Origin: Trichomonas vaginalis G3
Lineage: Eukaryota > Parabasalia > Trichomonadida > Trichomonadidae
DNA length: 25,840 nucleotides
Assembly: GCF_026262505.1 (NCBI RefSeq)
Contig: NW_026529285.1
Coordinates: forward strand, 1 to 25,840
Direction: 5' to 3'
Each line of letters starts with the position of its first letter. Within the stretch, counting starts at the first letter, position 1. This document shows positions 8,093 through 15,103 of this stretch, piece after piece. The notes under the pieces are model-generated. The model had not been told where the DNA came from. It made no database searches and saw only the letters and a program-made list of their open reading frames with translations. The position numbers and the translations under genes are program-made.

Positions 8093-8330
8093 CCGACAGG
8101 AAAATATTTTCCCGACAACTGGAAAAAATTTTCCGGACAAAGGGAAAAATTTTTCCTTCCGACAGGAAGAACTCTTCCAGTTGTCCGTCTGTAAACCATT
8201 CAAATTTTCGAAAATTGAGAACTTTTTGGTCGAACTTCAGAAAAAGTTTTTCCTTCCAACAGAAAAAGTTCTTCCTTCCGACAGGAAAAGTTCTTCCTTC
8301 CGACAGGAAAAATTTTTCCTTCCGACAGGA
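8091..8330. repeat. 22-bp palindromic repeat array between divergent genes
   Basis: Two blocks with an exact 22-base step: 8,091-8,178 (four units) and 8,232-8,330 (about four and a half units). The unit is close to CGACAGGAAAAATTTTTCC preceded by TTC. Each contains a GGAA(A/T)nTTCC palindrome; units vary in the centre (AAAATATTTT, AAAAATTTTT, AAAAGTTCTT) but keep GGAA and TTCC. The array fills nearly the whole 247-base gap between the minus gene ending its leader at 8,093 and the plus gene starting at 8,340. A protein-binding array (regulatory or origin-like) is the simplest reading. Confidence 0.85.
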
Positions 8331-8339
8331 CACAAACGG

Positions 8340-8924
8340 ATGACTGACGTCCCACCAACCGAGTCCATTCCCAAACCAGAAGAACCGAAAGCTGCAAAAC
8401 CACAACAGTCTCCTCAGCAACCTCAGTTCCAGCAAGTACCTCCGAATTACTACCAATTTCCACCTCAAGGTTACTACCCACCACAAGGCTTCCCGAACTA
8501 CCCTCCTCAGCCTATGCCTTACTTCCCCAACCCTTGGTTGTTCCAGCAAGCTCCACCCCAGCAATTCCAATTCCAATCTCAATCGAAGAGAGACCAAGAC
8601 TTCGAAGAAGGCCTGAACCGCTTACGCAAAGAGTATGCTACAGCTCCAATGGAAGACGACAGGCTTTCAGTCTCTTCCCTAAGGTCGACCAATTCGACTC
8701 GTACCACAGATTCGGTTCGTGACCGTGAAGACTACCTCAAGCAGTCTGAGAGACTCTTCATCCTACAATCATTTACAGTTGGAGCTCTCAAGAACATGCG
8801 CAATTACGAAGGTCAGACACCAGCTGGAGACCGCAAAACAGACGTACTCGCAAGAGCCGTCCAACTGGTCAAGACAAAGACTGAGATAGTCGACTTCATT
8901 CTTGCAGCTTGCCCATACAAGTAA
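8340..8924 (+). CDS. Pro/Gln/Tyr-rich protein with helical C-terminus (194 aa)
   Basis: The ATG is at 8,340, preceded by CACAAACGG; the longer open frame upstream is the repeat array and is not accepted as coding. Residues 1-85 are low complexity, with repeated PPQGYYPPQGF, NYPPQPMPYFPN and FQQAPPQQF, likely disordered and prone to self-association. Residues 86-194 are charged and helical, with SVSSLRSTNSTRTTDS, a possible phosphorylation-rich linker, then SERLFILQSFTVGALKNM and a C-terminal helix ending LAACPYK. Function unknown. It overlaps the convergent 84-aa gene by 29 bases. Confidence 0.6.
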   Translation: MTDVPPTESIPKPEEPKAAKPQQSPQQPQFQQVPPNYYQFPPQGYYPPQGFPNYPPQPMPYFPNPWLFQQAPPQQFQFQSQSKRDQDFEEGLNRLRKEYATAPMEDDRLSVSSLRSTNSTRTTDSVRDREDYLKQSERLFILQSFTVGALKNMRNYEGQTPAGDRKTDVLARAVQLVKTKTEIVDFILAACPYK

Positions 8925-9150
8925 AAAAAAAACAATTACGAGTTAAACTTTTTTCTTTCTTTTCTGAGTTGTTTAGAGCTGGTTTCTCTTGTAGGAACCT
9001 TTCGTACTCTTCCATGGTCATGTAATTGCGAATTTGGTACGCAATTCCAGGTTCGTTGTTTTTGAACCTTATGTATGTAACGCTTCCATCCTCCTCAGGG
9101 AAGTAAGCTGCTAACATCTGACCAAGTTTTCTCGGTGACTCGGAGCTCAT
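8896..9150 (-). CDS. 84-aa protein of the accessory island, unknown function
   Basis: Starts MSSESPRKLGQMLAAYFPEE and continues VTYIRFKNNEPGIAYQIRNYMT; the last twenty residues overlap the 3' end of the convergent gene and look less constrained. Upstream on the minus strand lies AACGTTTAAAAAGTGACATTTTTATG, the same arrangement of motifs as the neighbouring small genes. No domain recognised. Confidence 0.5.
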   Translation of the reverse strand: MSSESPRKLGQMLAAYFPEEDGSVTYIRFKNNEPGIAYQIRNYMTMEEYERFLQEKPALNNSEKKEKSLTRNCFFFTCMGKLQE

Positions 9151-9190
9151 AAAAATGTCACTTTTTAAACGTTAAGTTTTTAGTCTTATT

Positions 9191-9385
9191 TTACCCTTTG
9201 TTTACCCTTTGTTTGTCAAGGTAGTATTGGAGTGCAATTTCTCCAAATTCTCTGTGTCGGAGTTCTTCAGCATTTTCCAAGGTGTACCTGGAGAACTCAA
9301 AGAAGTTGTCAAGAAGATACTGCCATGCTGCCCTTCTGAGTTCGTCGGTATTTTGGAAGTGTTGCACCTTCGAGTCTTCGGACAT
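9191..9385 (-). CDS. 64-aa acidic helical protein, unknown function
   Basis: Starts MSEDSKVQHFQNTDELRRAA and runs through YLLDNFFEFSRYTLENAEEL to a short basic end. GTGTCATTTTTTC sits directly before the ATG, a near-ideal trichomonad initiator. The 3' end carries a small tandem duplication (TTACCCTTTGT twice) over the stop region. It diverges from the membrane-protein gene across 43 bases. Confidence 0.5.
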   Translation of the reverse strand: MSEDSKVQHFQNTDELRRAAWQYLLDNFFEFSRYTLENAEELRHREFGEIALQYYLDKQRVNKG

Positions 9386-9428
9386 GAAAAAATGACACTT
9401 TTTCTATTAAACCGTTTTGGCATTTCTC
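9386..9428. promoter_or_regulatory. Divergent 43-base promoter with AAACCGTTTTGG
   Basis: Between two opposed ATGs lie AAAAAATGACACTTTTTC and, nearer the plus gene, AAACCGTTTTGGCATTTCTC. The minus gene reads a TCATTTTTTC initiator, the plus gene a GCATTTCTC variant. The central AACGG/CCGTT motif is shared with other promoters of this island. Confidence 0.5.
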
Positions 9429-9608
9429 ATGAGTGAGTATAGTTCTGCCGAACCATTGGAAGAGAAGAAGTACCCTTGCTGGCAAAAGACAAAAATAGTT
9501 GCCTTAGTTGTCATTGCAATTGTACTCGTAATTGAATTCATTGTACTTCTCTTCACGTACCTAAAACTCAGCAATGGTATTTGCTTTAAGAAGCTACCAT
9601 CTTACTAA
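9429..9608 (+). CDS. Single-pass membrane protein (59 aa)
   Basis: The ATG at 9,429 gives MSEYSSAEPLEEKKYPCWQK, a basic TK, then about 22 hydrophobic residues (IVALVVIAIVLVIEFIVLLF) and a short KLPSY tail with one cysteine. This is a clear transmembrane segment, probably with the acidic N-terminus outside or in the lumen or cytosol depending on sorting, which I cannot decide. Last gene of the accessory island. Role unknown; small membrane proteins in such elements often act in lysis or membrane targeting, but nothing here shows it. Confidence 0.6.
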   Translation: MSEYSSAEPLEEKKYPCWQKTKIVALVVIAIVLVIEFIVLLFTYLKLSNGICFKKLPSY

Positions 9609-9650
9609 GACTAAACACTTAGATTTTTCAAGCTTGACTTTTTACAATTT

Positions 9651-9733
9651 GAATTTTGTTGCTGAATTCAGTAAAAATAATGTTTAGGTGAAGAGGTGAG
9701 ATCTCACCCGTTTTTTCACCTGTTTTTTCACCC
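9651..9733. repeat. Left inverted-repeat arm of the cassette
   Basis: Contains, from outside in, GAATTTTGTTGCTGAATTC, AGTAAAAATAATGTTTAGG, the 14-base palindrome GGTGAGATCTCACC, and two TTTTTTCACC units. Just outside (9,636-9,650) the sequence resembles the 3' end of the packaging ATPase gene at 11,216-11,240. Confidence 0.85.
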
Positions 9734-10069
9734 TCGTGAATTTTCATGAATTTTCCCGAAATAAAAAATAAAGTTAGTTTTATTTTATTTATTCTTCATT
9801 TTTTTGTATGTAAGATATGATTTCAGGGATTTTTTTGACGAAGTGTTAATGTTCACTTCGTCAAAAAATAACAGTTATCTAATGAAAAGTGTCATTTTTT
9901 TCATTTTTTTTGTATTTGACGAGAATGTTTAGGGTAGAAGGTTAGATCTAACCTGTTTTCTACCCTCATTTCTACCCTCTTGAATTTTCATGAATTTTCC
10001 CGAAATAAAAAATAAAGTTAGTTTTATTTTATTTATTTTTTTATTTTGTATGTAAAGATATGATTTCAA
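9682..10069 (+). repeat. Duplicated leader of the 312-aa gene (copies 9,682-9,825 and 9,927-10,069)
   Basis: Both copies run from GTTTAGG through a palindromic block, GAATTTTCATGAATTTTCCC, a T/A-rich stretch and ATGATTTCA, the first three codons of the gene. Only the second copy leads into the gene. The first copy's palindromic block is GGTGAGATCTCACC with TTCACC units; the second's is GGTTAGATCTAACC with TCTACCC units. Both halves of each palindrome differ in step between copies. The 101 bases between copies hold a 15-bp hairpin. Confidence 0.85.
9831..9868. other. Perfect 15-bp hairpin with 8-base loop
   Basis: TTTTTTGACGAAGTG at 9,831-9,845 is the exact reverse complement of CACTTCGTCAAAAAA at 9,854-9,868, with loop TTAATGTT. 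It lies directly after the first, gene-less leader copy. It could end or process a short transcript from that copy, or bind a protein as DNA cruciform; neither is shown. Confidence 0.8.
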
Positions 10070-10998
10070 CAATCGGCACAACAACAATTCAAACAACAGC
10101 ACCAAACTCGTTAGTTATGAATCCTACGTCAATGTTAGTAGAGATGAAAAACTTCATTCCTTCTTCATATACTTTCGAAACAAAAATCCAGAAGATAAAG
10201 CAAGAACTTTTAACAAGTAATTTAGACTGTAGTGCGAAAGATGAAACAAATGAACAGTATCTTTATGAAATGCAGGACATTATTGACCATTTGCCTAAAC
10301 TACCTGAAATTCAGCAACAAAAACTCACTATTCCTGAATTTGACGAAATTGAAGTCAAAGCAACTGACTCAGTAGAAATAAAGAAGTTCATACGAAAGGT
10401 AAACTATGAATTCCTTGGTTTTCATTGCAACCATAAGGTTATGGACAAAGATTGCGATATGGTATATAAGAATGTTTCTGACATATATAAATCTGAAGAA
10501 TTTAAGACCTACGACAACTTTGTTTCGTTAGTTGCAGAATGTGTATGGCAGATAAGAGATAAAGATAGAAGAGGTAAGGTATGGAACGAACAAATAAGAC
10601 CCGCTATGTTTGAGATGAAGAGAGCAATTGACGCCTTAGTTGTTTTAGCAGGTAAGGTTTCAGAATATAACGCAAAAATGAACCCGCAATGTTCTAAATG
10701 TAAAGCAGCAATTAGGAAATATAACTACTCCGTCAAAGAGATAGAACGTATGCGAAACGACTATGCAGACTTAAAGAAAGAAGCAGAGAAGCCGGTAGAA
10801 AATAAAATGGACATGTTAGAATTTCTGAACAAAAACTATCCAACAGCAGAAGATTTCCTTCTATCTGACGTCAAGAAGAAGTATAAAGAAACCTTCGGCA
10901 TAGTTAAAACTTTTGACATACTGACAGAAGAAATAGAAGCTACAAAACTGTTTAGGATTTCAAATATACATCGTACAATTCATGTAAAACGCTTGTGA
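10060..10998 (+). CDS. 312-aa protein of the inverted-repeat cassette, unknown function
   Basis: Starts MISTIGTTTIQTTAPN at the end of the second leader copy. A Thr/Ser-rich N-terminus is followed by a mostly helical protein with several Cys (FHCNHKVMDKDCDMV about 115-130; CSKCKAAIRKYNYS about 210), a coiled-coil-like stretch (VKEIERMRNDYADLKKEAEK) and a basic C-terminal segment (DVKKKYKETFG, ISNIHRTIHVKRL) that could be a small DNA-binding domain. The Cys pattern might hold a metal. I see no DDE, HUH, tyrosine or serine recombinase signature. TGA 10,996-10,998 lies at the edge of the right arm. Confidence 0.65.
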   Translation: MISTIGTTTIQTTAPNSLVMNPTSMLVEMKNFIPSSYTFETKIQKIKQELLTSNLDCSAKDETNEQYLYEMQDIIDHLPKLPEIQQQKLTIPEFDEIEVKATDSVEIKKFIRKVNYEFLGFHCNHKVMDKDCDMVYKNVSDIYKSEEFKTYDNFVSLVAECVWQIRDKDRRGKVWNEQIRPAMFEMKRAIDALVVLAGKVSEYNAKMNPQCSKCKAAIRKYNYSVKEIERMRNDYADLKKEAEKPVENKMDMLEFLNKNYPTAEDFLLSDVKKKYKETFGIVKTFDILTEEIEATKLFRISNIHRTIHVKRL

Positions 10999-11087
10999 AA
11001 AAACAGGTGAGAAAACGGGTGAAAAAACGGGTGAGATCTCACCTCTTCACCTAAACATTATTTTTACTGAATTCAGCAACAAAATTC
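10997..11087. repeat. Right inverted-repeat arm of the cassette
   Basis: Reverse complement of the left arm, with one more GGTGA-A6-type unit: three GGTGA units, GGTGAGATCTCACC, TTCACCTAAAC, then ACTGAATTCAGCAACAAAA at the outer end. The start of the arm overlaps the stop codon of the 312-aa gene. Confidence 0.85.
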
Positions 11088-11090
11088 TGA

Positions 11091-11195
11091 GTAAAATGGC
11101 ATAAGATTGCTTCCCTCGGAAAACCGAGAGAAGACTTACCGCTACTGAAAGAAAAAATAACAGAGTATTTTGACAACTTCAAACAAGCAGAGTAA
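11091..11195 (+). pseudogene. 34-codon remnant of a coding 3' end
   Basis: Directly outside the right arm an open stretch without its own ATG reads KIASLGKPREDLPLLKEKI and TEYFDNFKQAE before TAA at 11,193-11,195. Its composition is protein-like, charged and helical. It appears to be the tail of a gene whose body is not here, perhaps displaced when the cassette or island arrived. Family unknown. It ends 15 bases before the ATPase stop. Confidence 0.4.
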
Positions 11196-11210
11196 ATGAA
11201 CCATTTATTT

Positions 11211-12083
11211 TTATTGACTTTTTACAATTTGAACTTTGTTTGCGTAGATATGAATTCTGAAAGAAGTATGAGGGTCTTGTATGACTTTATACTTCTCCCA
11301 TAGTTCATGTCTGTCAAACTTACCTGCCATGGACTCTTTCATAAGTTCCATGAAATCGTCTTCGGACAATCCGGGGAAAAGTATAATGTCAGTAAGTATT
11401 CTCTTTACATCCTTACTTAAACTCTTGGCTGTCTGTACACAAATGACAACTGAGATGTTAAAGTGTCTGAGCTTCTTAAGAATTCGACACATATCTTGTT
11501 CTCTGTTCTTTAACAAAGGATGAGAAGCAAAGTCATCTAAGATAAGAAGACATCTATGAGGGTAAGTCTTCCAATCGTAAGATTGCAATTTCTTCGAAAT
11601 GTATTCTATCTCTTTCTGTTTGTTTCTGAAGTGTTTCTTCTCTAATATTCTCTGCATTTCCTCATTAGGGTCTTTAAACTTCGAATTTATATACTCATTT
11701 ATAGCATTATACTTCAAAACTCTTCTTTGGTACTTCTTTATCCAATCTAACAACTCAGTATCCTTTATACATACTAACTTAGACTTCTTTATAATATCTT
11801 TGAACGAATTGACGGTTTGGTCAAATTGACCAGAAGTCGAACAAATAACAACTAACTCATAGAATGGGTTCTTCTCATCTAGTTCTTGTTGTTGTGCAGC
11901 CATTTTAAGATAAGTGAAAGTCTTACCCGACCCAGGTGGTGCAATTAGACCTGTTATACCATTCTGAGCAAATAAGAACTTGTCATGTATAGGCTTTATC
12001 TGAGCATTTTCTAACTTCCTCTTGTTCTTGTTTAAAACATTCTCAAATTTTTTGTCAATGTCAGCAAACTTTTTTTCTAACAT
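11211..12083 (-). CDS. Packaging ATPase, A32/FtsK-HerA family (Maverick)
   Basis: Walker A is GLIAPPGSGKT near residue 50 and Walker B is CLLILDDF near 180, followed by a region with VVICVQTAKSLS (sensor-like) and ILFPGLSEDDFMEL. This is the genome-packaging ATPase of Mavericks and related viruses, which pumps DNA into the capsid using ATP. The start MLEKKFADIDKKF at 12,083 is preferred over the longer frame to 12,185 because a TTTTTCTAAAAAT box precedes it and the longer start would lie inside the divergent gene. Length about 290 aa, usual for the family. Looks whole. Confidence 0.85.
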   Translation of the reverse strand: MLEKKFADIDKKFENVLNKNKRKLENAQIKPIHDKFLFAQNGITGLIAPPGSGKTFTYLKMAAQQQELDEKNPFYELVVICSTSGQFDQTVNSFKDIIKKSKLVCIKDTELLDWIKKYQRRVLKYNAINEYINSKFKDPNEEMQRILEKKHFRNKQKEIEYISKKLQSYDWKTYPHRCLLILDDFASHPLLKNREQDMCRILKKLRHFNISVVICVQTAKSLSKDVKRILTDIILFPGLSEDDFMELMKESMAGKFDRHELWEKYKVIQDPHTSFRIHIYANKVQIVKSQ

Positions 12084-12119
12084 ATTTTTAGAAAAATTAA
12101 AATTTTTATCTTTTAGAAA
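12084..12119. promoter_or_regulatory. Shared 36-base divergent promoter (ATPase / 150-aa gene)
   Basis: On the plus strand the gap ends AATTTTTATCTTTTAGAAA before ATG; on the minus strand it reads TTTAATTTTTCTAAAAAT before ATG. Both match the Maverick T-box layout, here as two separate boxes rather than one shared box. Confidence 0.55.
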
Positions 12120-12572
12120 ATGTCTAGCGATTTCGCTATCTATATTCGAGACAAACTTTTTGACAGCAAAACATCTGTCGACCATAAAATCTTACATAGT
12201 GTAAACAAGAAAGGGGAATTTGTTCTAAAGTTCTGTTTCTGGGAATATGACAAGAACCATAAAACATTAAGCAGAGCAGTCTTAAAATTTGTCAATGACA
12301 GACTTGTTGACAGAGATGACGCCGATTGGAAAGATGAAGTCCAACAAAAGTTCTTAGAATGCAAAGAAGACACATGCGCTGTTCTTGAAGATGAAATAGA
12401 AAACAGAATAGATGAGCTATTAAAGGACAAAGAACTTTTACATAAATATGGTTGCGCCAAATTTGACATAACTCCACCAGAAAAGAAGAAGAGAGAAAAG
12501 AAAGAAAAGAAAGTAGAAGAAGAGAAGAAAGAACCTGAACCAGTTCCAGAGAAAAAGAAATTTGACATGTAA
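12120..12572 (+). CDS. 150-aa protein with lysine/glutamate-rich tail, Maverick, unknown function
   Basis: MSSDFAIYIRDKLFDSKTS starts right after the T-box. Residues 1-110 look like a compact domain (VLKFCFWEYDKNHKT, AVLEDEIENRIDELLKDKE) and the last 40 are KKREKKEKKVEEEKKEP, then PEPVPEKKKFDM. The charged tail suggests nucleic-acid or capsid contact. Paired head-to-head with the packaging ATPase. No family recognised. Confidence 0.6.
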   Translation: MSSDFAIYIRDKLFDSKTSVDHKILHSVNKKGEFVLKFCFWEYDKNHKTLSRAVLKFVNDRLVDRDDADWKDEVQQKFLECKEDTCAVLEDEIENRIDELLKDKELLHKYGCAKFDITPPEKKKREKKEKKVEEEKKEPEPVPEKKKFDM

Positions 12573-12588
12573 AAATAAAATTTTATTT

Positions 12589-13086
12589 TTAGAACATTTC
12601 TGGGTCAATGTCAATGTTCTCTTCCTCTTTAGGAGTAAACACTGGCTTAGACTCTAAAATCTTTTTACCCAATTTACCTTGAACTTCAACTATCTTAGAC
12701 TCATAATATTCATAGTCGTCTGCTTTCTTTGGTTCATAAGGTATAACAAGTTTGTATGCTTTGCCTTCTTTAAGGTTTGAGAACCTTCTGTCAAAACTTT
12801 CTTTGACTGCTAACAAACCTTCTATGTCTAAGTCTTCAAATTTCGCACCATTTTTAGTCACAATAGCAAACTTAACTGGTTCGATGTTCCAAACTTTGCT
12901 GAATGAAGACTTTTCAAAATGGTAGAAGTAAACATTCAAACATGTGAATGGGTCTAGTTCTTCTTTAAGTCCTGACATGTACTTGTTTACTGAGATGAAT
13001 TTTTCATCTTTTCTATCGATAAAAAAATATTTTTGTTTAAATTTACTCAGAAAAATTTTTCTTTGTATATACACCATTCTGAACAT
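12589..13086 (-). CDS. 165-aa Maverick protein, unknown function (start uncertain)
   Basis: The C-terminal 120 residues are convincing: MSGLKEELDPFTCLNVYFYH, VKFAIVTKNGAKFEDLD, FSNLKEGKAYKLVIPYEP, ending DIDPEMF. This has an OB-fold-like, beta-rich look that might suit a single-strand DNA-binding protein, which is speculation. A T-rich box (TTTTTTTATCGATAGAAAAG, near 13,008-13,030) lies within the first 35 codons of the longest frame, so translation may begin around 12,978-13,007 rather than at 13,086. It ends 16 bases from the convergent 150-aa gene. Confidence 0.55.
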   Translation of the reverse strand: MFRMVYIQRKIFLSKFKQKYFFIDRKDEKFISVNKYMSGLKEELDPFTCLNVYFYHFEKSSFSKVWNIEPVKFAIVTKNGAKFEDLDIEGLLAVKESFDRRFSNLKEGKAYKLVIPYEPKKADDYEYYESKIVEVQGKLGKKILESKPVFTPKEEENIDIDPEMF

Positions 13087-14274
13087 CTAAAAGACTTTTG
13101 ACATTTGCCAAGAATGTTCGTTTAGAAGCTGCCATATAACCATATTCTTGACAAATTGTTTATACGAATCGTACAATGACCTTTCATCTAATGACACAAA
13201 GTCAGTTTCATCACGAACAGTTCATATACACTCTTGTTTGCTTTTAACAATGTTTGTCTCTCTTCGTATGTGGAATTTGTCTTGGATTGAACTTAGAAAT
13301 ATCTAATGTCATAAAGTATGAGAACAAGTGGTTGTAAAAGTCAGATGTCAAAGTTTCTGCTAAGTCGTCAAATATTCTGTATCTTGCATATGAGAATCTG
13401 ACGTTACTGACAACTACATATCTTCTGTCAGAACTTTCTAACTTCATCGAACAACATTGTTTGAAACCATAATGAAGTTTGCAACATTTTCACAAACTCT
13501 TTGGTCTTTATACTTTCTTTCAACAACTCCAACTTTGTCTGTTATAAGACTCTTCAAAGCATCTGAGTTCAAAACTTTTGTTGTATCTATACTTTGAAGT
13601 TCATTGCAAACTATAAGTTTCATATTCTCTATTGAGGAGTTAAATTTACCGCAGATGTTTTCTAAGTTTGTCATATTCGGATTCGAATAACCTTCTAACA
13701 GTTTGCACAAGATATCTGTAAAGAATGTGTTCTTACCTGTTCCTTGTTTTCCAATTATAATGAGAGCAGTTTCATTTTTAGCACTTGGATGTTGTAAGAT
13801 GTTTGCAAACCAACATAAGATATACTCATAGACTCTTTCGTTTCCATTGCATATAATTTCTTTGACATGGTCTAACCAAGCTTCTATAATACTGTGTTTC
13901 CATTCTACTTGTTCGTATTTATATCCAGTGAAGATAGAATAGAAGTTTGGAGAAGGTGTATAGAACTTTATACCTCGAACTGAAAAATCTTCTAACTTTG
14001 ACAATAAGATATCCCAAGCATCTAACATCTTCATTCCAACTTGTACAACTTTTATTTTCTTAAGTTTCTGTCTACATTCTTGTTCAGACACTATTGTTGC
14101 TCTTGGTTTGTTAAAGACAACATCCCATTCTTTCATGACATAACATTCTGGGGCAGAGTCAACATAAATGACTAAACGTTTCAAATTCTCGACTGCTTTG
14201 TTATAGTCTCTAAATGGACACATATTTCTGAATGCTTGGAAGTCATAAAAATCTGAAACATCTATTCTGTACAT
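13087..14274 (-). pseudogene. SF3 helicase / D5-type primase-helicase of Maverick element A (broken)
   Basis: The N-terminal region leads into an SF3 helicase core with Walker A IIGKQGTGKNTFF, Walker B LIVCNELQS and motif C-like FIMVSNN. The C-terminal part (SLYDSYKQFV near the 3' end) is typical of D5-like C-terminal domains. The protein would unwind DNA during replication with the element's polymerase. Broken, with about two breaks. The leader TTTTTTTATTTTTATAAAA before the ATG is the same as that of the polymerase gene. Confidence 0.75.
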
Positions 14275-14303
14275 TTTTATAAAAATAAAAAAAATATATT
14301 TTT

Positions 14304-15099
14304 TTATTCTTGACTTTGTTGTTGCATTTGTTGCATTTGTTGTTCTTGTGCTATTTGTTGTTGAAGTTGTTCTTGTAATACAATACTTTCACCAGTTGCA
14401 TCTTCCAATTCGAAACTTTCTGCCGTCATTGACAAATACATAGGACATAAAAGTTTTACAGGAACAAAGTTTGCGTCAACTAATGTCAACGTTATACTTG
14501 CCAAAGTGTTTGAGTTCACTAAGGTTGAAAATTCTGCATTCGAATGAACAATAGGCAAACCAGCAGAGAAAGTATTGTTTATACGCATAAGTATCTTTTG
14601 GTCATAATAGTTTCTGTCGACATTCGAATAACACTTTGAACCTAAGTTTGAAACAATATATAAGATTGGTGTGCTTAATGTCAATGGAATAGACATTCCT
14701 TGTATGACACCTTTTCCTGTTATAGGAAACTGTTGGTAAAAAACCAGAAATAAGTTTTGTATTATAGCTCATATCGTTTATAGTAAACTCAGTCGGACAT
14801 CCAAACATAATGAAACCTGCTCTAGTTGCAGCACATGTTACACCCGTCCTTAAAGTATTAAATAAGTCAACAAAACCTGTTGGTGGTATATCTGAGTAAG
14901 TATCTTCAAAGGAGTATTTTTTACCATTCACAACAATAAAGTCTTCTGGTGTCAAAAGAGCAAAACAGGCTTTAGTCGTCATTGTGTTTAAGGTTAGTTT
15001 ACAATATCGTTCTTGAGGACTTTGTAAGTTTGTTGTTATAGAATTATATGACTCAGGGTTTTTAGTCGTAATAGTATAAACCATTATATCTTCTGCCAT
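14304..15099 (-). pseudogene. Probable minor capsid (penton-type) protein of Maverick element A (broken)
   Basis: Translated segments are rich in beta-type sequence (VYTITTKNPESYNSITTN, YCKLTLNTMTTKACFALL, TSGF-like loops, ASITLTLVDANFVPVKLL) and end in a Gln/Met-rich tail. Its place close to the major capsid gene and on the same strand fits the Polinton minor capsid (single jelly-roll penton). The assignment rests on composition and position, not on a recognised signature. Broken, at least one break. The leader is GCTAAGTAA before ATG. Confidence 0.45.
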
Positions 15100-15103
15100 T
15101 TAC

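Larger units (their letters stand above)
9651..11087. mobile_element. 1.44-kb cassette bounded by inverted repeats, with one gene
   Basis: Left arm 9,651-9,733 and right arm 10,997-11,087 are reverse complements, perfect over about 60 bases at the outer ends (GAATTTTGTTGCTGAATTC outermost). The stop codon of the only gene lies at the inner edge of the right arm, so the unit is filled by leader, gene and arms. No target-site duplication is visible at the outer ends. The 312-aa product has no transposase motif I recognise. It could be a non-autonomous or novel cassette, or a relic of recombination between Maverick copies. Confidence 0.6.

Noticed and set aside
8093-8339. Long open frames on both strands across the repeat array (peptides such as FFLPTGKVLPSDRK)
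   Set aside because: They are the 22-bp repeat translated; open in several frames because the unit lacks stops. Used only to place the real starts at 8,092 and 8,340.
9831-9868. Rho-independent bacterial terminator
   Set aside because: The T and A runs are part of the stem itself, and the setting is eukaryotic; described as a hairpin of unknown use.
9651-11087. Treating the inverted repeats as the terminal repeats of a Maverick
   Set aside because: They bracket only 1.44 kb and lie inside the run from polymerase to ATPase of one element; kept as a separate cassette, though an origin by recombination cannot be excluded.
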